The notes below the pieces were generated by a model that was given only the letters and a program-made list of their open reading frames with translations, had not been told where the DNA came from and ran no database searches. Both the position numbers and the translations under genes were made by a program. From Anabaena sp. 54 (lineage in GTDB: Bacteria; Cyanobacteriota; Cyanobacteriia; Cyanobacteriales; Nostocaceae), in NCBI GenBank assembly GCA_900299285.1, contig OMJF01000132.1:1-46176 (forward strand): a stretch of DNA of 46,176 bases, given 5' to 3'. Positions 7,781-14,548 of this stretch are shown piece by piece. The first letter of the stretch is position 1; every line of letters begins with the position of its first letter.

Positions 7781-8155
7781 ATGGTTTCTGCTCAAAGCTC
7801 TAATCTGGTTCAGACCCACTCCTTGTTAATGATGAAAAGCTTTTTAATCTGGACATTTACATTGGCAGTGTGCTTGTTAGTCGTCGGTTTTCCATTGGTT
7901 GTATTGATGGCTACAATTGGATGTCTGTTGTCTATTGTGTTACAATCCGTAATGCCCGCTAATGCAGTTTTAGTTGTGGCAGGTGGTTTAGTCATGCTTA
8001 ATGTTATGGCAGTATTAATTGCTGCTGGCGTTCTCACAGCTAAAGGTATTCATCCTAAGCAGGTAAAATGGTTAAGCTGGCTACATGGTGAAGCTGAAAA
8101 AACCCAAACTACTGTTTATGCAGCTTGTCCTTTAACTTGTGAAATCAACCAATAG
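7781..8155 (+). CDS. Small membrane protein, function unknown
   Basis: A 124-residue protein with a long hydrophobic section that would make two or three membrane helices: FLIWTFTLAVCLLVVGFPLVVLM, then IGCLLSIVLQSVM, then LVVAGGLVMLNVMAVLIAAGVL. A short polar tail follows (KGIHPKQVKWLSWLHGEAEK) and ends in TVYAACPLTCEINQ with a Cys pair. I do not recognise the family. The start is set by a perfect Shine-Dalgarno. A hairpin with T-run follows 36 bp after the stop, suggesting a monocistronic transcript. Confidence 0.7.
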   Translation: MVSAQSSNLVQTHSLLMMKSFLIWTFTLAVCLLVVGFPLVVLMATIGCLLSIVLQSVMPANAVLVVAGGLVMLNVMAVLIAAGVLTAKGIHPKQVKWLSWLHGEAEKTQTTVYAACPLTCEINQ

Positions 8156-8191
8156 CGATTATTAGCTAAAACTTGACAAAAAGTACATCTG

Positions 8192-8212
8192 CCCGGTTCA
8201 TCCGGGTTTTTT
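8192..8212 (+). terminator. Rho-independent terminator
   Basis: CCCGG, a short loop (TTCAT), CCGGG and then six T residues lie about 36 bp after the stop of the small membrane protein. This is a short but GC-rich stem with a proper U-tract. Confidence 0.75.
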
Positions 8213-8446
8213 AATTATGTATCAATAGCTTCTTAATTGTATGCGCTTAATAGTATTAATATTATCACTGGGCGCAATTCTACAGGATAATTGATTTACG
8301 CCTGTCCATAGCTGTATTTTGACGTTATTTGGTAAGCATAAAACGTGGCTAATACACAACAGCGTAAATCAACAACCCATACTTCTGAGCAAGGAATCCC
8401 TAAAATAACTAAACAGCTTAATTAGCTTTTTAACTACAACCCTGCT

Positions 8447-8725
8447 TCAAGTGGACATACTTTCATCATTCCCAAAGGGAAGAGAACAGCAATTAACATC
8501 GTTTAAACAGACTTTACCCCATTCTAAAGCCCAACGAACTAAAGCCACACGATTATCAGTCTTAGTTTTGGTGAGAATGTTGCTAATATGGTTATCAACT
8601 GTCCGTTTGCTAATTTCCAGTTTTGCTGCAATTTCTTGGTTAGTTAAGCCGGTGGCCACTAAGTCGATAATTTGCATTTCTCTGTCCGACAGACTAACAT
8701 GGGTTCCAGACTCACTAGCAGCCAT
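8447..8725 (-). CDS. pedR: LuxR-type regulator, PedR-like
   Basis: A 92-residue stand-alone LuxR/GerE DNA-binding domain without a receiver domain: LSDREMQIIDLVATGLTNQEIA, then ISKRTVDNHISNIL (recognition helix, residues about 39-51). The size, the sequence and the C-terminal CLNDVNCC cysteine cluster (Cys73, 79, 80) match cyanobacterial PedR (Synechocystis Ssl0564), a thioredoxin-linked repressor/activator that reports photosynthetic electron flow. The same regulation here is inferred from similarity. It is a single gene, divergent from fructokinase, with an AT-rich 230-bp shared upstream region. Confidence 0.8.
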   Translation of the reverse strand: MAASESGTHVSLSDREMQIIDLVATGLTNQEIAAKLEISKRTVDNHISNILTKTKTDNRVALVRWALEWGKVCLNDVNCCSLPFGNDESMST

Positions 8726-8958
8726 TACTTACTATTTCTCCCTTAGTATATGTACTCAAGTCTTATTCCTTATTCTAGAAGATCTTTGCGGAGGTAGATA
8801 GTTTTAAATGTTGCTAATACTACTAATGTCAAGATTTTCTTTTGATTTTAGGTTTGTAGTCATATACACTACAGATAAAAAGTGTTGATTTTAACTAGGA
8901 TTAATTAAAAAACCTGTCAAAATAAATATATAATGCCCCATAGAAAATCAAAAACGCA

Positions 8959-9939
8959 ATGATTAATCCCCGTGTTCTATGTCTTGGTGAAGTCTTATTT
9001 GATTGTTTAGCTGATCAATTGGGACTTAAACTAGAGGAAGTGAAATCATGGACTCCCTACCCAGGAGGAGCGCCAGCAAATGTGGCTTGTGCTTTAGTGA
9101 AGTTGGGGACATCAGCCGGATTTATAGGCGCAGTGGGTGAAGATGAACCAGGGAATACACTGATAAAACTATTAGAAGCTGTCGGCGTAGATACAACTGG
9201 TGTGCAACGTCATCCCACAGCACCAACAAGACAAGTATATGTAGTTAGGGATTTAACAGGCGATCGCACTTTTGCAGGTTTTGGTAAATATAATACTTCT
9301 GAATTTGCTGATACCCGTCTCCAAGCTACAAAATTACTACCCGCACTGTTTCAGGAAGCTGACTTTTTGGTGCTAGGAACTCTAGAATTAGCCTATCCTG
9401 AAAGTGAGAAAGCTGTTTTGCGAGCTTTAGAATTGGCAGAAGAATATGACCTAAAAATTATTCTTGATGTCAATTGGCGACCAGTATTTTGGACAGATGA
9501 AAATACCGCTAAGACGAAAATTCAAGCTTTATTGGGGAGATTTGATTTCCTCAAATTGACAAAGGAAGAAGCACAATGGTTATTTAATACAATAGACCCC
9601 GGAGCAATTACTTATAGAATCAATTCTTTAGAAGGGGTTTTAGTGACAGATGGTGAAAATGGTTGTTCCTATTGTTTAGGGGAGAATGAAGGTAAATTAC
9701 CAGCTTTTTCCGTGTCTGTGGTGGATACCACTGGTGCGGGAGATGGGTTTTTAGCTGGGTTTATCCACCAATTATACCAAGTTGGGATTCACAGACTCAA
9801 GGACGCGGAAACCGCCAGAAAAATTGTCACCTATGCTAGTGCTGTGGGAGCTTTAACTACTCTTAAACCAGGTGCGATCGCTTCTCAACCCACTGCGGCG
9901 GAAGTTGATGCTTTTCTGAGTAATCCTCAACTAGCCTAA
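8959..9939 (+). CDS. Fructokinase (PfkB-family sugar kinase)
   Basis: A 326-residue ribokinase/PfkB-family kinase, probably phosphorylating fructose released from sucrose. CLGEVLFDCLAD opens the substrate domain, PGGAPANVACAL (from residue 35) is the family's first signature, and DTTGAGDGFLAGF (from residue 256) contains the anion hole and catalytic base Asp262. The length is typical. The substrate is inferred from similarity to cyanobacterial fructokinases; a related sugar cannot be excluded. The 3' end overlaps the convergent gluconokinase gene by 9 bp. Confidence 0.88.
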   Translation: MINPRVLCLGEVLFDCLADQLGLKLEEVKSWTPYPGGAPANVACALVKLGTSAGFIGAVGEDEPGNTLIKLLEAVGVDTTGVQRHPTAPTRQVYVVRDLTGDRTFAGFGKYNTSEFADTRLQATKLLPALFQEADFLVLGTLELAYPESEKAVLRALELAEEYDLKIILDVNWRPVFWTDENTAKTKIQALLGRFDFLKLTKEEAQWLFNTIDPGAITYRINSLEGVLVTDGENGCSYCLGENEGKLPAFSVSVVDTTGAGDGFLAGFIHQLYQVGIHRLKDAETARKIVTYASAVGALTTLKPGAIASQPTAAEVDAFLSNPQLA

Positions 9940-10428
9940 AGCCTTTTTAATCTTTTCGACAATTACTTCCGGGGCTTGGGAAACATCAACACAAATACAA
10001 TTATCAGGCTCTTCAAGGTCATTAAACTGACTTTTGAGGAGCTTTTCAGTCATAAAGTGATTTTTCCGGGCTTTTAGCCGATTTTCAATCACATCAAAAG
10101 ACCCCTGGAGGTAAACTAACTGAATACGGCTATCAATTATCAGCATTTGACGATAACTGGTTTTGAGTGCAGAACAGGCCAAAACGACATTTTTGTTTTC
10201 TTGTAGCCAATTTCTAATAGCCGCTTGCAAATCTTCTAACCAAGGTATTCTATCATCATCATTCAGGGAAATTCCCACTTGCATTTTTTTAATATTTGCT
10301 AGTTTATGGAAGTTGTCAGCGTCTCTAAATTCCCAGTTGAGTAATTCAGCTAAAAGTTTACCAATTGTAGTTTTACCAGAACCAGAAACACCCATTATTA
10401 AAATTATAGAACTTAATTCATTGGTCAA
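9931..10428 (-). CDS. Gluconokinase (GntK family)
   Basis: A 165-residue P-loop kinase that makes 6-phosphogluconate from gluconate, feeding the oxidative pentose phosphate pathway. Walker A GVSGSGKT is at residues 13-20. The substrate-lid region FRDADNFHKLANIKKM and NDDDRIPWL, then LKTSYRQ and HFMTEKLLKSQFNDLE, follow the GntK pattern closely, and the length is normal. It is convergent with fructokinase (9-bp overlap), and the truncated Uma2 frame ends 1 bp before its start region on the same strand. Confidence 0.9.
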   Translation of the reverse strand: MTNELSSIILIMGVSGSGKTTIGKLLAELLNWEFRDADNFHKLANIKKMQVGISLNDDDRIPWLEDLQAAIRNWLQENKNVVLACSALKTSYRQMLIIDSRIQLVYLQGSFDVIENRLKARKNHFMTEKLLKSQFNDLEEPDNCICVDVSQAPEVIVEKIKKALG

Positions 10429-10429
10429 A

Positions 10430-10948
10430 TTAAACCTGCCATTTTTCTATTTCTGTAACTTCTAAACCCGTTAACTGTGCCACTTGTTCTAGAGACATCC
10501 CATTTTGCCACAAATTCACCGCAATTTGTCTTAATTGAGATTCAGCTTTTTCAGCCCGTTCTTTTTCTTGTTCAGCGTTTTCTTGGGCTGTGGGAAATAA
10601 TTCACCATCTAAATTTGCCCAGCGTAACCAAGTGGTATTAATACCTCTATAATTACCCTCCCAACGCACTAAGGTTAAGTTTAAAACTGTACTCACTAAT
10701 TGATTTTTGCTATTAAAAGCAATAGGTTCATACACACCACTGTTGATATGAAAACCTGCCAAATCCTCTGGATTAAAAGGATCAAACCAGAAGTATTCAG
10801 GAACACGCATCTGATTTTGATAAATCAATTTCTTCTCAGTTTTATCGTTTTTAGATGTACTTTCTGAAAGTAACTCAATTACTACATCTGGTGGTTTTCC
10901 TTCTTCCCACACTACCCAAGAAAGTCGTTTGATGATTGTTTGTTGTTT
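10430..10948 (-). pseudogene. 5'-truncated Uma2-family nuclease
   Basis: The frame holds the C-terminal two thirds of a Uma2 (PD-(D/E)XK) protein: RLSWVVWEEGKPPDVVIEL with the Asp-Glu part of the nuclease motif, then LIYQNQMRVPEYFWFDP, a charged coiled coil (ENAEQEKERAEKAESQLRQ) and a helical tail. The start of the domain is absent: reading back in frame from the GTG at 10912 gives only TIIKRLSWV and then a TGA at 10949-10951, with no trace of the usual N-terminal 70-90 residues. I therefore call it a remnant, although a short product from the GTG is possible. Many Uma2 paralogues exist in these genomes and their role is unclear. Confidence 0.65.
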
Positions 10949-11116
10949 TCATTAAAAATAGTATGTTTATCCTCTCCTATTATAGACAAAATTACTAGAA
11001 TTGTCAATATTTTTTTCTAAGCTTTTGATGTGTTAAATTTGGGAATTAGATAATCTTGACATAAATTGTTTTTCCCACCAAGATGCAAATTTCATGATTT
11101 AATATGGCTATTATGT

Positions 11117-11842
11117 CTATATTTTTATTTCTGCTAAACCTAAATAACGGATACCTACTGGAGAAATATCAAAGCGACATGGTAAAACCTCTAAACCTAG
11201 ATTAATTGCAGTTCTTAATAATTTACCATATAGGGGATCTTTGCTGTCTCCAGGTGCAAATTCTAAACAATCATTCCGGTTAATAAAATATAGCATTACT
11301 GCCCGATTTTGGGGGATAACTTCCATTAATTCCTGTAGATGTTTTTGTCCTCTGGTGGTTTCTGTGTCGGGAAATAAGGCTAAAGTTCCTTGAGACCAAG
11401 TTGTATTTTTAACTTCTAAATAAATCGGACGTTGTTGAACATTTCCTGTTAAATAAAAATCAACTCGACTTTTACGATCTTTTCCATAGACAACTTCACT
11501 TTTAACCTGTTCATATTCAGCCAATTCTGGGAATAAATATTTCTCTAGAGCTAATTTGATCACACGGTTAGGTAAAGCTGTATTTACACCCACCCAAGTT
11601 GTTGCATGATCATTGACTTCTATTATTTCTAAAGTATATGCTAGTTTACGTTGAGGATTATCACTTTTAGAAACTTGTACAGCACTACCAATAGTAGAAA
11701 CTCCCGTCATTGGTCCTGTATTTGGACAATGTGCTGTGATCAATTCTCCAGAATTTAATTGAATATCAGCAAAAAACCGCTTGTAGCGTTTGAGTAAAAT
11801 ACCAGGGTATAAAGTTGGGTAATGGTAGAGCAAATCAGTCAT
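11117..11842 (-). CDS. sfsA: SfsA family DNA/RNA nuclease
   Basis: A 241-residue SfsA protein: YPGILLKRYKRFFADIQL (OB-like N-terminal domain, about residues 10-80), HCPNTGPMTGV, ALPNRVIKLAL, then the nuclease-like core RVDFYLTGNVQQRPIYLEVKNTTW, with Asp and Glu-x-Lys of a PD-(D/E)XK site, and FPDTETTRGQKHL. The family was named for sugar fermentation stimulation in E. coli and is now regarded as nucleic-acid binding/cleaving. The ATG at 11842 is chosen; ATG 11848 and TTG 11851 lie just upstream in frame. No ribosome binding site is obvious. Confidence 0.9.
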   Translation of the reverse strand: MTDLLYHYPTLYPGILLKRYKRFFADIQLNSGELITAHCPNTGPMTGVSTIGSAVQVSKSDNPQRKLAYTLEIIEVNDHATTWVGVNTALPNRVIKLALEKYLFPELAEYEQVKSEVVYGKDRKSRVDFYLTGNVQQRPIYLEVKNTTWSQGTLALFPDTETTRGQKHLQELMEVIPQNRAVMLYFINRNDCLEFAPGDSKDPLYGKLLRTAINLGLEVLPCRFDISPVGIRYLGLAEIKI

Positions 11843-12133
11843 AATCATCAATTAGGTAGAACATTTACTCATATTAACTCAAAATCACTCCCAATCTTTC
11901 TGAATAGAGCAAATTAGGAAAATAGAAATCAACCCAATACGCAAAATCATAAAATCTATCTGTTAATCAATCACTCAGGGGTAATTAAGCCATAAAGTCT
12001 AATTTTAATCATAAATAATTCGTTTTTGTAGTCAAATTTACGATATTTTTATCAGATTTGAATATAATGGATATTACAAACCTACCATTTAAACAAATAT
12101 GGTAGCATTTACCAATACAAGGAGAAATATTCT

Positions 12134-12805
12134 ATGCAAAAAGTCTCACTTGATAGGGAATTAGAATATGCTTTTTTGTTTAAACTTAAAAAAGTAAACT
12201 CCATTAATACGACAGATTTTCAGCCATTTTTTGAGAATTTACCAATTGATCCCTATATTAAGGGAAAATATCGCTCACGCAGATTATCCAGGTTTATAGT
12301 TTCTAGAGATAAATTGGTTAAACTCCCCCGTGGTTATCTATTACAAAGTAGAGAATATAATCCTTTATTGGGAGGGATAAAAAGGGAGTTTGCAGAATTG
12401 GATAATGCACTCATAGAACTGGATATTTTTAAGCATCTCATTTTCGCATTCTGTGATTCTTGTCAATTAGATAGAGAAGCAGAAATTGATGTTCATCAAA
12501 TTAGAACTACTTGTTCACCAAATAATTTAGGAAATCCTGCTCCTGAAGGTATCCACAGAGATGGTAGTGATTTTATTGGTATTTTTTCCGCAGGAAGACA
12601 TAATATTAAAGGTGGAGCAACTCATTTATATGCTGCGAAAAAGGAAAAGCCGGTTTTTAACAAAGTTTTGCAACCTGGAGAAATAATTTTAGTCAATGAA
12701 CATCAATTTTTTCATTTTACCACTCCCATAAAACCCCAGAATCCCGGTTTAGGAACTAGGGATGTATTTGTGATCAATTATCCTAGTTTAATTTCTGATT
12801 TTTAG
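12134..12805 (+). CDS. 2-oxoglutarate/Fe(II) dioxygenase (IDO-like, PF10014 type)
   Basis: A 223-residue protein with the double-stranded beta-helix iron triad: EGIHRDGSDF gives His141-x-Asp143 and HQFFHFTTP gives His194, followed by TRDVFVINYP with the probable 2-oxoglutarate-binding Arg. The layout and the VHQIRTTCSP strand match the 2OG-Fe dioxygenase family that includes bacterial L-isoleucine 4-hydroxylase, so a free amino acid is a plausible substrate, but this is inferred. AAGGAG sits 9 bp before the ATG. It is first in a plus-strand run with a TPR protein and an NRPS-like enzyme, which may or may not be functionally linked. Confidence 0.82.
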   Translation: MQKVSLDRELEYAFLFKLKKVNSINTTDFQPFFENLPIDPYIKGKYRSRRLSRFIVSRDKLVKLPRGYLLQSREYNPLLGGIKREFAELDNALIELDIFKHLIFAFCDSCQLDREAEIDVHQIRTTCSPNNLGNPAPEGIHRDGSDFIGIFSAGRHNIKGGATHLYAAKKEKPVFNKVLQPGEIILVNEHQFFHFTTPIKPQNPGLGTRDVFVINYPSLISDF

Positions 12806-12833
12806 GAAATATAAAGGTTCTAGAGAGATTCAG

Positions 12834-12863
12834 ATCCCCAATTTCTTCAAGAAGTCGGGGATC
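12834..12863. repeat. Hairpin repeat, copy 1 (after dioxygenase gene)
   Basis: ATCCCCAATTT (12834-12844), loop CTTCAAG, AAGTCGGGGAT (12852-12862). The stem is 11 bp with one mismatch and one wobble. It has the same geometry as the elements at 14194 and 45907. It lies 28 bp past the stop codon and lacks a T-run. Confidence 0.6.
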
Positions 12864-12920
12864 TTGTTGAATTGGTGTATAATTATATTAACCAATTCTT
12901 GATTTTTTCCATTACCAATT

Positions 12921-14180
12921 ATGAATAACGAATTTTACAATCGGGGATTAGAAAAAGCCCAACAAAAAGATTATGCTGGTGCTATAGCAGATTTTAATTT
13001 GGCTATTCAGGAGAATCCTAAATTTACCAAAGCATATATCCAACGGGGTTTAGCATATTATGATTCAGGAGAAATTTTACAAGCTGTTTATGATTATACC
13101 GCAGCTATAAAACTGGATGAATCTATCCCAGAAGTTTTCTATTATCGAGCTTTAGCTAGATTAACATTAAAAAACTTTCCTGGTGCTTTAGATGATGTTG
13201 AAAGGTCAATTCGTCTTAATTCTAATTATGCTGCTGCTTATGATTTACGGGGAATACTGCGACGAAAACAAGGGGATATTCAAGATGCAATTACTAATTT
13301 TAAAAAAGCTGCTAAATTATATTTAGAACAGAAAAATAAAGAAAAATGTCAAGACTGTTTGCAGAAAATTCAACAGCTACAACCACCAGAAAAACCGCAA
13401 ATAACTGAATCTGCACCTATATCTATTATTTCTACAAATCAATATTTTCATCAATTGTTAGCAAAAGCAGAAAATGGAGAAGTAAAAGCAGCAATTGCTG
13501 ATTTAAATTGGGTCTTAAAAACTGATCCAAATGATGGACAAGCTTATTGTTTTCGGGGAGTAATCCAGTGTAAAATTGGCAATTATCAAGACGCTATAGC
13601 CGACTTTAATTATGCAATAAAACTAAATTTTCAAGATGCAATTGTTTATAGAAATCGCGGAAAAGCACGTTCCCAAATTGGTGATTATCAAGGTGCATTA
13701 TCTGATTTAAACCAAGCATTGAAAATGCAGCCACAAGATCCTTTAGTTTATGTTGCTAGAGGTAATATTTATCGGACTATGGGTGATTATCTCCACGCAA
13801 TTCAAGATTATAGTCAAGCATTGGAAATCAATCCTGATCATGCTCCAGCATACTATAATCGCGGTCTGGCCTATACATTGTTAGAAGAAATGCAAAATGC
13901 TGTATCTGATTATCAGAAAGCAGCTAGTATTTATTGTGAACAAGAAGACTGGAAAAATTACCAAGAAGTATTAAATAATTTACAAAAAATCCAAACATCT
14001 AGTCCCGAAATCAAAAATCAGAAATCTCAAGTTTTACGTCAGCGACTTTTGCGTTTAGTGGGGGGACACTGGGAAATAGCAGAACGCTTAATTCAACAAC
14101 AAAAATATAATAATCCGGGAATGTCAGATGATTGGTATTTACAAAGAGTAATTGAGCAGTTGGAGAGAGAACGCAACTGA
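12921..14180 (+). CDS. Tetratricopeptide-repeat protein
   Basis: 419 residues with about nine TPR units: four at residues 1-135, a Pro-rich break (QPPEKPQITESAP, about 150-165), then five more to about residue 350. Typical units are AYIQRGLAYYDSGEILQAVYDYTAAI and VYVARGNIYRTMGDYLHAIQDYSQAL. A conserved C-terminal helix block follows (LRQRLLRLVGGHWEIAERLI), which I have seen in other cyanobacterial TPR proteins and whose role is unknown. There is no signal peptide or membrane segment, so it is probably a cytoplasmic scaffold for protein contacts. It ends 14 bp before a terminator-like hairpin. Confidence 0.85.
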   Translation: MNNEFYNRGLEKAQQKDYAGAIADFNLAIQENPKFTKAYIQRGLAYYDSGEILQAVYDYTAAIKLDESIPEVFYYRALARLTLKNFPGALDDVERSIRLNSNYAAAYDLRGILRRKQGDIQDAITNFKKAAKLYLEQKNKEKCQDCLQKIQQLQPPEKPQITESAPISIISTNQYFHQLLAKAENGEVKAAIADLNWVLKTDPNDGQAYCFRGVIQCKIGNYQDAIADFNYAIKLNFQDAIVYRNRGKARSQIGDYQGALSDLNQALKMQPQDPLVYVARGNIYRTMGDYLHAIQDYSQALEINPDHAPAYYNRGLAYTLLEEMQNAVSDYQKAASIYCEQEDWKNYQEVLNNLQKIQTSSPEIKNQKSQVLRQRLLRLVGGHWEIAERLIQQQKYNNPGMSDDWYLQRVIEQLERERN

Positions 14181-14193
14181 TAATTAATTCAAT

Positions 14194-14222
14194 ATTCTCG
14201 ATTTATTCAAGAAATCGGGAAT
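14194..14222 (+). terminator. Hairpin repeat, copy 2 (after TPR gene)
   Basis: ATTCTCGATTT (14194-14204), loop ATTCAAG, AAATCGGGAAT (14212-14222), then CTATATTTTTG. It sits 14 bp after the stop codon. It belongs to the same hairpin family as 12834 and 45907. The downstream T-run is interrupted, so it may act as a weak terminator or a stabilising 3' structure. Confidence 0.6.
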
Positions 14223-14548
14223 CTATATTTTTGCATGAATTTAGTTAATTTATTTAAAGCATAGATAAAGATTTGATGAAACCTGGTCATTAGGTATAGC
14301 GGTTTATCATAATTGCTTGTACCATTTATTTTTATAAATCCACATTTTGATTTAAAGGAAGTCAAATAAACGAAAAAATATAAACCATCATCCAGAAATC
14401 AATCTATTTAGATGAAAATTGGTTTTATTCTTATCTAAAATTTCCATTAATACCATGACAATTTTTAGATTTAATATCTTCAATTATTCAATCTAAAATC
14501 AGCTTAAAAAGCCAGAAATTTACCATAAATCAAGTAGGATATATACCA
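14223..14548. other. AT-rich upstream region of the NRPS-like gene
   Basis: There are 326 bp without a gene. The region contains TATAGCGGTTTATCA near 14297, sharing TATAGCGGT with the ends of the 446-600 element, and an imperfect TTTAGATGAAAAT / ATTTTTAGATTTAA arrangement. A promoter for the following gene is expected here but I cannot point to one with confidence. Confidence 0.4.
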
